In this document: piece by piece, positions 8,808-17,835 of the stretch
Layout: every line of letters starts with the position of its first letter
Numbering within the stretch: position 1 is the first letter of the stretch
Source of the DNA: Planctomycetota bacterium
GTDB lineage: Bacteria > Planctomycetota > UBA1135 > UBA2386
DNA: 49,529 bases
NCBI GenBank assembly: GCA_016794565.1
Contig: JAEUHQ010000193.1
Coordinates: 1-49,529 of the forward strand
Direction of reading: 5' to 3'
Program-made: the position numbers and the translations under genes
The notes under the pieces: generated by a model
The model's input: the letters and a program-made list of their open reading frames with translations, nothing else
Told to the model about the DNA's origin: nothing
Databases searched by the model: none

Positions 8808-8844
8808 CCCTTCGCCGCAGTGCGGGAAACAACACGGCGAAGGG
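8808..8844 (-). terminator. Perfect 10-bp stem-loop downstream of the phosphatase gene
   Basis: CCCTTCGCCG (8808-8817) and CGGCGAAGGG (8835-8844) are perfect inverted repeats with a 17-nt loop. The hairpin begins 27 nt after the stop of the minus-strand alkaline-phosphatase-family gene and precedes the next gene start (8752). There is no U-run, so it could be a terminator helped by other factors or a 3'-end stabiliser rather than a classical intrinsic terminator. Confidence 0.5.
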
Positions 8845-8870
8845 TCCGCTGGCACCGCGGAATCGTTGCG

Positions 8871-10565
8871 TCAGCGCATGCGGAAGAGGCCCGCCGGCAA
8901 CGTGTCGACGGCCCCCGGGGGCTTCGGGATCCCGAGCATCTCGGCGAACAGGACAGTGCCGAAACCGGGCGTGATCGGCGCGGCGAAGCGCACGCCAGCG
9001 GGCACTCCGGGGCCCATGGCGAATGCGACGACCTCGCGGTCGTACGGGTGCGGCGTCCCGTGCGACGCCGGGATCACGCCGTCGAGCCAGTAGGGTTTCA
9101 CCACGAGCTGCACGTCGCCGGCGCGCCCGGGGCACAGCGCCTTCCGCAGCGCGATGCGGAGCGGATCGCCGAGCGGATCGGTCTCCAGCAGATCCGACGT
9201 CGCGAACGCCGCCGCGAAGCCCTTCGTCCCCGCGGCCGCGGCCGCCGCGATCCGCGACGCCTGCCGATGCATGGTCGCTGCGTCGAGCGCGCCCTGCTTC
9301 GACTCGAGCACGGCCTGGTCGAAGAACAGCGAGAACTCCCCCACGTGCGTGATCCAGCGCTTGCCTTCCGGCGGCGCACCGAACTGTTCGGTCAGCGCCT
9401 TCTCCGCGGCTGCGCGCGCCTGCGTCTGCAACAGGCCGCGGCCCGCGTCCACGCCATGGGCCTTGGCCCATTCGGGCGTGGGGCCGACGCCGTGATCGGC
9501 GGTGACGAACACGGCCCAGCGGTCGGCGCCCACCTCGCGATCGAGGAACGCGAAGAACGTCGCCAGCTCGCGATCGAGCCGCAGCAGCGTGTCGCGCGCC
9601 TCGACCGAATCGGGCCCGAACGTGTGCCCGACGATGTCGACCGACGAGAAGCTGATGCACAGCAGGTCGGGCACGTCGTCGGAGCCGAGACCGTTCCCGC
9701 GCACCGCGGCTTCGCCGGCGAGGCGCACCATCGTGTTGCCCACCGGCGACACGTAGACCTGCGTGTAGAACGCGCCGCCCGGCTCGGGCTTTCCGCCGGT
9801 GACCGGCTGCGGCAACGTGCGCTGGTTCGAGCCGTTCTGGTGCGGCACTTCGTACGGCCTGTCGTCGACGAGACCCGCGTACGCGTCAGGCGGGCCGAAC
9901 CGATCCCACACCCAGCCGTGGAAGCCGTCGATCGCGCGCTTCTCGTTGAAGTCGACGATCCAGCCGGGAGTCTTGTCGACCCACGCCGTGTTCGTGACGA
10001 GGTTGCCCGTCGTCGCTTCGAACCAGCACACGATGTCGGCCGACCGGCCCGCCATCAGGATCGCCGCGCGGTCCTTCCAGGACACGCTCACCACCTTCGC
10101 ACCCGGCACGTGCGCCTTCACGCCGTCTCCGAGCGTCGGCAGCAAGAGCCGCCCCGGACCGCGGTCCTTGCCTTCCTTCAGCTCGGGCAGCGCCGCCATC
10201 GGCTCCTCGACGCAGTAGACGGCCCGTCCGTCGGCCGGCGACCACCACGCGTTGCGCACGATGCCGTGCCCTGCAGCGGGCGCTCCAGTGCCGATCGTCG
10301 CGTGGCCAGGTCCCGTCTCGGAACACGCGTGTTCGTAGGCACACTGCGGGAAGTACGCACCGTTCCCGAGCAACCGCGCGAAGCCGCCGTCCTTGCCGAA
10401 GTGCGGCCGCGCAGCCTGCCAGACCCAGTCGGCGAGCTGGTCGATCGAGCACAGCACGACGAGGCGCGGACGCGGCGCGTCGACAGTGGGCCCGCCGCGC
10501 CCCTGTGCAGAGGCGGCAACCGCCAGGACGAGAACCGCGGTGAAACGCACGAACGGACGGCTCAT
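8871..10565 (-). CDS. Exported alkaline phosphatase / phosphodiesterase superfamily enzyme (PafA-like)
   Basis: A 564-residue protein with a signal peptide (residues 1-20, ending AVAASAQ), predicted to act in the periplasm. It belongs to the type I phosphodiesterase/nucleotide pyrophosphatase branch of the alkaline phosphatase superfamily: a metal-binding Asp in LCSIDQLADW (D42), the nucleophile motif SETGPGHATIGTG (T84), then SFSSVDIVGHTFGPDS and VTADHGVGPTP with paired Asp/His ligands, and a late His in ASHGTPHPYD. A Thr nucleophile is typical of the PafA phosphate-irrepressible phosphatases, so a phosphate-monoesterase role is likely but the substrate is not certain. Its ATG overlaps the stop of the preceding gene (ATGA). 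It is the last gene of the packed run that starts at 14422. Confidence 0.85.
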   Translation of the reverse strand: MSRPFVRFTAVLVLAVAASAQGRGGPTVDAPRPRLVVLCSIDQLADWVWQAARPHFGKDGGFARLLGNGAYFPQCAYEHACSETGPGHATIGTGAPAAGHGIVRNAWWSPADGRAVYCVEEPMAALPELKEGKDRGPGRLLLPTLGDGVKAHVPGAKVVSVSWKDRAAILMAGRSADIVCWFEATTGNLVTNTAWVDKTPGWIVDFNEKRAIDGFHGWVWDRFGPPDAYAGLVDDRPYEVPHQNGSNQRTLPQPVTGGKPEPGGAFYTQVYVSPVGNTMVRLAGEAAVRGNGLGSDDVPDLLCISFSSVDIVGHTFGPDSVEARDTLLRLDRELATFFAFLDREVGADRWAVFVTADHGVGPTPEWAKAHGVDAGRGLLQTQARAAAEKALTEQFGAPPEGKRWITHVGEFSLFFDQAVLESKQGALDAATMHRQASRIAAAAAAGTKGFAAAFATSDLLETDPLGDPLRIALRKALCPGRAGDVQLVVKPYWLDGVIPASHGTPHPYDREVVAFAMGPGVPAGVRFAAPITPGFGTVLFAEMLGIPKPPGAVDTLPAGLFRMR

Positions 10566-11740
10566 GCGCCGAAGACCTTCGCGACTCGTTCGATCGTGCG
10601 CCATGGCAGGAGGCCGAGATGGTAGACGGCGAGCGCGCTCGTTCCGCTGGCGCGGAGCACGTCGCGAAGTTTCACGAGGTCTTCGTCGCCCCGGAACTGC
10701 GGCGCCTTCGGCCAGATGCAGACACGGCTCGCGCCGGTCCGGAACGACATCGGCATCGCCGCCAACGTGCGTGAAATCGCGTCGACTCCGTCACCGTAGC
10801 AGGTGACGACGCGCTCGACCGACGGAGCGAACGCTGCCGCCGACGCGATCGCGAGCTGGCTGCCGGTGAACCACGGATGCGGGTGCACCTGGACCGCCAG
10901 CCGCACGCGCGCCTGGGCACGCAGCGAGTCCGCGATCCCGCGGATCGCGCCGGCACGGACCGCAGTCGCGGCGTCGAGCCACGCGGCGGCATCCGCGTCG
11001 ACCGCCGCATCGCCCGGCCCTGCGGCCACGTTCGCCGGCGCCATCGCATCCCCTTCGGCCAGATGGCGGTCGACGAACGTGCGCACGAGGACGCGAAGCC
11101 GCGCAGGGTCGTGACCCGCCGCCCCCATTGCGCCGGCACACGCGTCGCAGAAGCACGCGGACAACGCGGCGTCGAGCATGCCGGACGGCGCGAACGAAGC
11201 CTTGTCGTGGTGGCTGCTGTGCTTCCACCCCATCTGGCCGAGCGCTTCGAGTTCGATCGTGCCGAGACCGTGGTGCGCTGCGAGGTCGCCCGCCATCGCG
11301 GTCGCATACTGCCGCACCGCCGGCTGCGACGGGCAGAGAGCGTACGTGTAGCGGTCCCCGAACGCGTTCTGCACGCACTGGTCGGGGTGCAGCGCACCGA
11401 GGCGCGAGTTGTGCGTGAACACGTTCCATGCGCGAACGGCCACTCCGAGGGGCGCCGCTTCGGCGCAGAGACGCTCCAGCGGCGACGGGCCGCTCGCCGG
11501 CACTTCGCTCGACGGCTTCGGCTGCAGAACGCCGTGGTCGGAAGACGTCCGGAAGTGCACCGTGCCGTCCTCGAGAAAGCGCACGCGCCCGCTCGGGTGC
11601 CACGGCGTGAGCCACCGCCCGTCGTGGTAGCTCGTGGCCATCGCGACTTCGGCGAAGCCGAGATCGCGGAGTCGCGCGAGGCCGCCGTTGCCGCGCAACG
11701 CGTCCAGATCGAAGGGGTGCGCGTAGATCGCGAGTTGCAT
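10562..11740 (-). CDS. Uncharacterised protein, possible TIM-barrel
   Basis: A 392-residue protein that I recall as a conserved hypothetical in other high-GC bacteria but cannot name. Conserved-looking blocks are AIYAHPFDLDALRG at the N-terminus, SYHDGRWLTPWHPSGRVRFL, WNVFTHNSRLGALHP, GDRYTYALCPSQPAVRQY, ELEALGQMGWKHSSHHDK and CFCDACAGAM. The last has a CxxC pair that could bind a metal. The run of alternating strands and helices, with His/Asp/Glu at strand ends, looks like a barrel enzyme of glycoside-hydrolase or sugar-isomerase type; this is inference only. The start is ATG 11740; a TTG at 11749 overlapping the upstream stop would add three residues. Its stop overlaps the phosphatase start by 4 nt, so both are surely co-translated. 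Confidence 0.6.
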   Translation of the reverse strand: MQLAIYAHPFDLDALRGNGGLARLRDLGFAEVAMATSYHDGRWLTPWHPSGRVRFLEDGTVHFRTSSDHGVLQPKPSSEVPASGPSPLERLCAEAAPLGVAVRAWNVFTHNSRLGALHPDQCVQNAFGDRYTYALCPSQPAVRQYATAMAGDLAAHHGLGTIELEALGQMGWKHSSHHDKASFAPSGMLDAALSACFCDACAGAMGAAGHDPARLRVLVRTFVDRHLAEGDAMAPANVAAGPGDAAVDADAAAWLDAATAVRAGAIRGIADSLRAQARVRLAVQVHPHPWFTGSQLAIASAAAFAPSVERVVTCYGDGVDAISRTLAAMPMSFRTGASRVCIWPKAPQFRGDEDLVKLRDVLRASGTSALAVYHLGLLPWRTIERVAKVFGA

Positions 11741-11745
11741 CGCAC

Positions 11746-12414
11746 TCAACCGCCCTGGCCCGGCGACGTCAGCCTCACGATCGTGGCCTGGAGCGCGGCG
11801 ACCTGCCGCTCGAGCGTCGCGATGCGCGACTCGAGATCGGGCGAAGCAACGGCGGCGGCCACGGAGGTGCCGTGCGCCGACGACGGCGGAGCACTCGCAG
11901 CTCCTTCGTCGGCCACGAACTCGCTGCCGTCGCCGATCAGGTGGCGCCAGCGCCGGTCGCGTTCGCGGGGACCGAGCGGCAGCAGTTCGACGAGCGCGGG
12001 CTTCCGTTCGCCGAGACGGCGCAGCATCGCCTCGATTTCCTCGGGGGAAGCGTGCAGGCCCATCCGCGCCACCCGCGGCTTCAGCGCACCCGGAGCCTGT
12101 GGCCCGCGCAACAGGAGCTCGGCGAGGATCGCGAGATCCTTGTTGTCGACGTGCAGTTCCTCCACGACCCGATGCTTGAACTTCGCGACGCGCCCGGCCC
12201 CTTCGACGCGCGCGACGAAGCCTTTCTCCTGCATCGACATCAGGGCGCCCGCGATCTGGAACGAGACCAGTTCCGTCACGGGATCGCGGTTGTTCTTCTG
12301 GTTGCAGCCGTCGACCAGCGCGTTCTCGCTCATCGGGTAGCTGTCGGGCACCGACAGCTGCTTCTCGATCAGGACGCCGGTGATGCGCTGCTCGGTGCGG
12401 TCGAGTCGTTGCAT
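11746..12414 (-). CDS. YceH-family protein (DUF480)
   Basis: A 222-residue member of the YceH/DUF480 family, whose crystal structures show two winged-helix domains; the function is not established. The N-terminal signature is plain: RITGVLIEKQLSVPDSYPMSENALV, followed by CNQKNNRDPV and the helix with VARVEGAGRVAKFKHR. The second winged helix has LAELLLRGPQAPGALKPR. The C-terminus carries an extra heptad stretch (LESRIATLERQVAALQATI) that may form a coiled coil. ATG 12414 gives the family start (MQRLDRTEQRI). It lies 13 bp after the fused membrane-protein gene and 5 bp before the next gene, within the minus-strand cluster. Confidence 0.88.
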   Translation of the reverse strand: MQRLDRTEQRITGVLIEKQLSVPDSYPMSENALVDGCNQKNNRDPVTELVSFQIAGALMSMQEKGFVARVEGAGRVAKFKHRVVEELHVDNKDLAILAELLLRGPQAPGALKPRVARMGLHASPEEIEAMLRRLGERKPALVELLPLGPRERDRRWRHLIGDGSEFVADEGAASAPPSSAHGTSVAAAVASPDLESRIATLERQVAALQATIVRLTSPGQGG

Positions 12415-12427
12415 GGATTCGAACGCC

Positions 12428-14422
12428 TCACTTCTTCCCGCCGCCAGTCTTCCCGCCACCGGGGAGGATGCCCTGCAGGCCGCCGGGCAGTTTCTTCTTC
12501 GCCTCTTCGAGCGCCTTCTTCCGGGCTTCCTCCTCGAGGCGCTTCGCCTCCTCCTCGGCCTTCTTCTTGGCCTCGTCGACGATCTCGGTCGGCTTCTTCG
12601 TCGGATCGACGACGCCCTGCAGTTCCTTCGGCAGGCCGCCGAGGAGCTTGCCGGCCTGACCCTGCACGAAGTTCGCGAGTTCCTTCTGGCCGGCGGCGAC
12701 CAGCGCGTCCTGGAGCGCCTTGTCGTCCAGCTCGACCGACGGTCGACTCACCGGGCCGCGCAGACCGACGGGCACGACCAGCGAGTCGATCTTCGTCTCC
12801 TTGGCGCCGGCCAGCGCGAAGGTCGTGTCCTTCATGGTGACGCGGAGCGGCAGGTCGATCGTCGTTCCCTGTCCCTTGGTCTTCCCGACGAAGCCCGACG
12901 TCGCGATCGCCATCGATCCGCCGCGCACCGGCGGCGCACCGCTGATCTTCAGCTTGCCGAAGATGTCGTCGACCGCGAGATCGCGCAGCGCGAATTCGAA
13001 TCCGACTCGCGACTCCGACGCGGACTTGCCGCTCAGCTTCGCGTTCTCGAGCTTGCCTGTCTGCGACGTGACCTGGACGGACAACGGCTCCGCGACGATC
13101 GACGGACGATCGGACGCGTTGCGAACGCGCAGATCGAGCTTGTCGACCTTCCCGCCGATCGAGTACCCGATGCCCTCGATGTCGATCTTGCGGATCAGGA
13201 CGCGCGGCGCCTGCTCGAGCAGATGCTCCGCGCGCACTCGCACGAAGCCGACGGTTTCCTCCCGCTTCTTGCGCTCGGCCTCCCGTTCGGCTTCCTGTTC
13301 GGGAGTCGGAGTCTCGGTCGGCGGGGCCTTGTCACCGCCGGTCAGCACGTCGATCCACTCGCGGATCTGTTCGAAACGCTGCTGGTAGGACTCGAAGTCC
13401 TTCACCCAGTCGTCCACGGTCTTGGTGCCGGCCGGAGGCGGCGGAGGCGGCGGCTCCTCGGCCCGGGGAATGCGAACCCCCGGAGTGCTCCGCGCCGTGC
13501 CGCCTCGTGCCGTCGTCGAGCGGACCTCGTCGATGACGAAGCGGCGGCGCAGCAGTTCGCCGGTGTCGACGACGGCGACCAGCTGATCGGCGGCGAGGAG
13601 ATCCTTGTCGAGCGCCCGGCTGTCGGCGATGGCGAGCCGGTGCACACCGATCTCGCCCGATGCGAGGTCGAGTGTCGCGCGGTCGAGGTCGACCGTGGCG
13701 CCATTCATCGCTTCGAGGCCGGCGCGCAGGTTCTGCGTGAGGATCGGCGTGGAGAACCACTGTTGGAAGACCCACAGGCTCGCGACGGCGACGCCGGCGA
13801 CGAGGAGCCCGGAGATGCGGATCGGCAGGCCGACCTTCGTCTGTTCGGCGAGATCCCGCCAACTCTGTCTGCCCTTGCCCTTGCCGAGCAGGAGCCACGA
13901 CAGGCAGCGCACCCACCACTTGCCCGCGAACTTCTTGTAGCCCTCGCTGCTCTCTTCGACGCTCGCCATACGCTCGCGGATCGCCCGGATCGTGCGGTTC
14001 ATCACGATGCCCGCGACGATGCCGAACACGGTGCCGAGGCAGAGCCCGCCGACGGTCGCGTAGTACTCGAAACCGAACCACGCGGTGACCTTCGCATTGA
14101 CGAGCCAGCGAAAGAGCCCCTGCACCGGTCCGTCGACCAGGAACGTGCCCACCGAGTACGAAACGGGCACGAGCGCGAGGCTCACCGCCTTCGCGACGAG
14201 CGTGACGAGGCCGAAGACTCCGAGGTTGGCGTTCAGCACCAGCACGGCGCACAGGAGCAACAGGATCAGGCCCGGCGCCTGCGCGAACCCGCCGCCCAGA
14301 TCGCCGCGGAGGAAGAACCCCGGCACGAAGCCGAGCATGCCGCCGAGGAGCGTCGCGAACATCACCTGCAGCGGCGTGGCCTTGCCGCGGAACACCGACC
14401 CGATCTTGCGCAGGAGGAACAT
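12428..14422 (-). CDS. Fused TIGR03546/TIGR03545-like membrane protein with AsmA-like body
   Basis: A 664-residue protein. Residues 1-150 are strongly hydrophobic with about four membrane segments (starting LQVMFATLLGGMLGFVPGFF) and match the pattern of TIGR03546, an uncharacterised family usually encoded beside TIGR03545. After a basic linker comes another membrane segment (IRISGLLVAGVAVASLWVF, about 203-221) and an AsmA-like strand-rich region (ATVDLDRATLDLASGEIGV, LLAADQLVAVVDTGELLRRR), consistent with TIGR03545. A proline run (PPPPPPP) follows, then a helical linker, beta-rich stretches, and a C-terminal highly charged Lys/Glu/Ala helix. AsmA-like proteins are linked to lipid transport between envelope membranes, so an envelope role is inferred. 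Having both families in one chain is unusual in my experience. Confidence 0.72.
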   Translation of the reverse strand: MFLLRKIGSVFRGKATPLQVMFATLLGGMLGFVPGFFLRGDLGGGFAQAPGLILLLLCAVLVLNANLGVFGLVTLVAKAVSLALVPVSYSVGTFLVDGPVQGLFRWLVNAKVTAWFGFEYYATVGGLCLGTVFGIVAGIVMNRTIRAIRERMASVEESSEGYKKFAGKWWVRCLSWLLLGKGKGRQSWRDLAEQTKVGLPIRISGLLVAGVAVASLWVFQQWFSTPILTQNLRAGLEAMNGATVDLDRATLDLASGEIGVHRLAIADSRALDKDLLAADQLVAVVDTGELLRRRFVIDEVRSTTARGGTARSTPGVRIPRAEEPPPPPPPAGTKTVDDWVKDFESYQQRFEQIREWIDVLTGGDKAPPTETPTPEQEAEREAERKKREETVGFVRVRAEHLLEQAPRVLIRKIDIEGIGYSIGGKVDKLDLRVRNASDRPSIVAEPLSVQVTSQTGKLENAKLSGKSASESRVGFEFALRDLAVDDIFGKLKISGAPPVRGGSMAIATSGFVGKTKGQGTTIDLPLRVTMKDTTFALAGAKETKIDSLVVPVGLRGPVSRPSVELDDKALQDALVAAGQKELANFVQGQAGKLLGGLPKELQGVVDPTKKPTEIVDEAKKKAEEEAKRLEEEARKKALEEAKKKLPGGLQGILPGGGKTGGGKK

Positions 14423-14490
14423 GCGCGGAACGGTAGGGCCTGCGGCCGATGCACGCCAACGCTCCGCGGCGCCGCAGCGCGGCGGTCAGG

Positions 14491-17076
14491 TCACTGCACG
14501 ACGCCGAGACCGCTCGCGGACACGATCACCATACGCGGCGAGTTCAGCCCGACGGACACCCGATAGGTGCCCGGCGGAATGCCCGCGACTTCCCATCCGC
14601 TCGCTTCGCAGGCGAATCGCATCAGGGAGACTTCGAGTCCTGGCAACACGGGCCCGAGCGATTGCAGACGGACGGGCACCGCGCGATCGGCGGCGTTGCC
14701 CATCGGTCGGAGATTCGGCGCGACGAGCACACGTCCGAGGCCGGACACGGTGACGTGGACCTGCAGCAACTCCTGCTGCGGCGAAGCGACGTAGCTGGTG
14801 GCACCGTCCGGCGCGATCACCACGACGTCGCCGCCCTGCGAAACCGCTTCGAGCGACATCACGCCGTTCGCGGACGTGAAGCCGAGGAAGCGCGCGGCCG
14901 CACGACCGCGGGGGCCCGTCGGCGTGACCGCGAAGACCTGGCCCTCGGGCACCGCACGATCGAGCGAGTCGACCACGCGCAGCGCGAGCCCCGAAGTGGT
15001 CTCGACCGGAGCGCACTGGAACACCTGGTGGCGGAACGTGCTCGCGAGCAGCACGTCGGCACCGGGCAACGGGCTCAGCGGATCGAACACCGAGGCCATC
15101 GACGACACCGTCGCCGACGGGTGGTAGCGCGGCGAACTGCCGCCGCTGCCCATCTCGTCGAGAACGAGGCGCAGCAGGAGGGCGTTGGCGTCGCTGCCGA
15201 CGCGCACCCACAGGTCACCCGTGCCGACCGCGGCCATCGACACGCGCCCGTAGGCATCGGTCGTGAACGTGCGCTGCCAGGCGGCAGACCCGCGTGGCAG
15301 ATCGTCGATCTCCTCCAGCACCGTCACGGTCGTGTGTGCCGGGAGCTGGTGCAGGCGGATCGTTCGCAGTGGCGGCAACACGAGCGGGCCGAGTGGCAAC
15401 AGCGCGGCAATGTCGCCGCGAACCGGCACGGGAACGACCACCGGCCGCAACCCGCCGTAGGCGAGCAACAGGGCGAGGTACTGGTGCTTTGGCAACTGCA
15501 CAGGCAGTTGCCGGATCTCGAACCTGCCTTCCTGGTCGGTGTACGCAAGGCGGCCGAGCAACGGCAACAGCGTGCCGAACAGCTCGTCGACAACGCAGGG
15601 CACCACGCGCGCGCCGAGCTTCGGATCCCCCTGTTCGTCGACCACGGTGCCCGAGAGGGGCACCGACACGTCGAGGACGAGCGACGAAGTGCAGCGAGCC
15701 TCCGCGCCCTGACGCAGCAGGCGGTAGGCGTCCGGCGCACGAAGCCCCAGTTCGAGCCGCGTCGCCGGCGGATATGCTTGCATCACCGCGAAGTCGGTTT
15801 CGGCCGCGAACTCGGGATTCAACACGAAGGCGCCGTTCGCGTTCGTCGTGCCGAAGCCGACGTGCGCCACGGAGTGCGCGGCGTAGGCGAGCAACAACGC
15901 CGTACCGACGCTCGGCACGCCCGACCGCTCGTTGACGAAAGCGGAGATCGTCGGCTGCGCCGACGCCACTTGCGTGGTTTCGGGGCCGCGGCCGGCGAAT
16001 TCGCTGCTCGCACCACCGCTCGTGGAGGGGCGCGTCGTCACACCGCCACTCCCGTAGACGCCGACGGTGCCCTGCGACACGAGCGTCGGGCCGATGTCGG
16101 AGCGGGTGATGCGCGCCGACTCACCGCTCAGCACCTCGAGTTCGAAACGCAAGTCGCTGGGCGCGGACGCCATCGGGTCCTGCAGCGACGAGCCGTCGGC
16201 CAGCATCGTGTCGACCGCGTCGGCAGCGACCAGGTACTCGCCGACGCCGAACTGCAGCAAAGCGCCGTCCTTCACCGACAACGACACCGGTCGATGCGTC
16301 TCGATCCGCACGGTGCCGTTCAACAGCACCGGCGCCCCGTCCTGGAGCATGAGGCTCGCATTGCCATCGAGTTCCAGCGTCGCTGCCGGCTGAGAACCCG
16401 AGGAGAAGTCGTGCCATTCGAGGTGGGCTCCGCCGGCCGCACTGACGGACAACGACTGCGACTCACCGAGCCCGTCGCCGACACCCCACCGACGGCCGTT
16501 CGGACCGACGGCGCCCCGCGCCTCGGTGACGACGAGCCGCGCCGAACGATCCGGAGCGCGGTCGTCGCCCCCGAACCACCATGCCGCCCCGGCGACCACC
16601 ACGAGCAACGCCGCGGCGACGCTCAGGAGCACGCTCGGAGCAAAGCGGGGCGAAGTCGGCCGAGCGGTCGCGCGGGCCCGCGCCGCACCAGCCCGCACCG
16701 CTGCCACGACCGCCTCGGTCGGGAACGACGATGTCTCGTCGAGCACGAGCCGCTGCACGACGCGCGACGCGAAGTCGCTGCCGAGAGGCGGCACCGCGGC
16801 GGACTCTTCGTCCTGGACCTGGCCGAACGCACGGCGCAGACGCACGACTTCGTGCTCGGCGCGCGACAGCTCGACCGCGCACACGTGACAACGGTGCGCG
16901 TGCTCCTCCACGTCACGGCGCCCGGCGACATCGAGGTCGCCGTCGGCGAAGTCGCGCATCAGGCCGCGGATCCGCGCACAGTCGGAGTTCGCGGGCGGGG
17001 CGCGCCGCAGATCCGCAGGGTTCGGCGGCTGGTGCAGCGGCTGGTGCAGCGGCGGGCGTGGGCGTTGTTCGCTCAT
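14491..17076 (-). CDS. Putative transmembrane anti-sigma factor with FecR-like and regulatory beta-sandwich domains
   Basis: An 861-residue protein whose ATG overlaps the stop of an ECF sigma factor gene (ATGA). The N-terminus holds a zinc-finger anti-sigma motif, H59-x3-C63-x2-C66 (HAHRCHVC), with C33 upstream. One membrane segment lies near residues 150-168 (SVLLSVAAALLVVVAGAAWWF). Outside the membrane a FecR-like region follows (LVVTEARGAVGPNGRRWGVGDG, then strand repeats to about 330). Next are carboxypeptidase-regulatory-like sandwiches, for example LSGTVVDEQGDPKLGARV with a second half AYTDQEGRFEIRQL. Anti-sigma factors of this type hold an ECF sigma at the membrane until a signal or proteolysis frees it. 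Here the outer part is exceptionally large. The role is inferred from motif and gene pairing; the ligand is unknown. Confidence 0.75.
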   Translation of the reverse strand: MSEQRPRPPLHQPLHQPPNPADLRRAPPANSDCARIRGLMRDFADGDLDVAGRRDVEEHAHRCHVCAVELSRAEHEVVRLRRAFGQVQDEESAAVPPLGSDFASRVVQRLVLDETSSFPTEAVVAAVRAGAARARATARPTSPRFAPSVLLSVAAALLVVVAGAAWWFGGDDRAPDRSARLVVTEARGAVGPNGRRWGVGDGLGESQSLSVSAAGGAHLEWHDFSSGSQPAATLELDGNASLMLQDGAPVLLNGTVRIETHRPVSLSVKDGALLQFGVGEYLVAADAVDTMLADGSSLQDPMASAPSDLRFELEVLSGESARITRSDIGPTLVSQGTVGVYGSGGVTTRPSTSGGASSEFAGRGPETTQVASAQPTISAFVNERSGVPSVGTALLLAYAAHSVAHVGFGTTNANGAFVLNPEFAAETDFAVMQAYPPATRLELGLRAPDAYRLLRQGAEARCTSSLVLDVSVPLSGTVVDEQGDPKLGARVVPCVVDELFGTLLPLLGRLAYTDQEGRFEIRQLPVQLPKHQYLALLLAYGGLRPVVVPVPVRGDIAALLPLGPLVLPPLRTIRLHQLPAHTTVTVLEEIDDLPRGSAAWQRTFTTDAYGRVSMAAVGTGDLWVRVGSDANALLLRLVLDEMGSGGSSPRYHPSATVSSMASVFDPLSPLPGADVLLASTFRHQVFQCAPVETTSGLALRVVDSLDRAVPEGQVFAVTPTGPRGRAAARFLGFTSANGVMSLEAVSQGGDVVVIAPDGATSYVASPQQELLQVHVTVSGLGRVLVAPNLRPMGNAADRAVPVRLQSLGPVLPGLEVSLMRFACEASGWEVAGIPPGTYRVSVGLNSPRMVIVSASGLGVVQ

Positions 17077-17630
17077 GCTTCCCGCACCCCCTGGAGACGG
17101 CTCGCGAGGATGTCCTTGCCGCGCGCCAGCTGCACCTTGACGCTGCTCAGCGACACACCGAGCGCGTCGGCGATCTGCTGGTTGGTGAGGCCGCGCAGGT
17201 ACTTCAGTTCGAGCGGCATCCTGACCTTGTCACTCAGCTGTTCGAGCTCACCGCGCACCGTGTGGTCGAGCGCCTGGCGCACCGCTCCTTGCTGGAGGCG
17301 GGCGTCGGGCAACTCGAAGAGGTCGCGATCCTCGGCCCGTCCGTTCGGCAGCGACGCGGCGCGCCGGCGCCGCAGCTTGTCCCGGCAGGCGTTGCCCGCG
17401 ATCCGCAGCAGCCAGGGTTCGACCGCGCGCGACCCGTCGAACTGACCCCGGGCACGGAACAGCTTCAGGAACGTGTCCTGAGTCGCTTCCTCGGCGTCTT
17501 CCGGGCGCCGAAGGATGCTGATGGCCAATCCGTGGACCATGTCTTGGAACCGCGCTACCAGCTCGGAGAAGGCGTCCAGGTCTCCTGCCTGGACACGAAG
17601 CATCAACTCGTTGTCGGGGCGCTGACTCAA
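17073..17630 (-). CDS. ECF-family RNA polymerase sigma factor
   Basis: A 185-residue sigma-70-type factor with only regions 2 and 4. Region 2 is seen in VQAGDLDAFSELVARFQDMV, ILRRPEDAEEATQDTFLKLF and EPWLLRIAGNACRDKLRRR. Region 4 is seen in LSDKVRMPLELKYLRGLTNQQIADALGVSLSSVKVQLARGK, a clear helix-turn-helix. The start is uncertain: TTG at 17630 gives the family-like N-terminus SQRPDNELMLRVQAGD, while ATG at 17603 would drop nine residues of it. The stop overlaps the ATG of the large zinc-finger membrane protein downstream, the normal arrangement for an ECF sigma and its anti-sigma. The region in front (to the divergent gene at 17836) should hold the promoter; I see no convincing sequence for it. 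Confidence 0.88.
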   Translation of the reverse strand: MSQRPDNELMLRVQAGDLDAFSELVARFQDMVHGLAISILRRPEDAEEATQDTFLKLFRARGQFDGSRAVEPWLLRIAGNACRDKLRRRRAASLPNGRAEDRDLFELPDARLQQGAVRQALDHTVRGELEQLSDKVRMPLELKYLRGLTNQQIADALGVSLSSVKVQLARGKDILASRLQGVREA

Positions 17631-17835
17631 GCTGGATAGCGGGGTGAGGGAGCGCGCAAGAGTATGCCTGCCCTTACGCGCCCAGGGTGGGCCATGGCCA
17701 GGGTTTCTGTCGGAACGCACAACCCAGGTTCGGGCAAGGCAATTCTCCCTGGTCTTCAAGGCCGCGCCCGGACGAGCCGATGCCATGGGGGCACGGGACC
17801 CGCTCCCGGCCCCACCCCGAACGCTTCCCCACAGC

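Noticed and set aside
17603..17605. ATG as sigma factor start
   Set aside because: It would remove the SQRPDNELMLR stretch that fits the ECF family start; TTG 17630 is preferred, though uncertainty remains.
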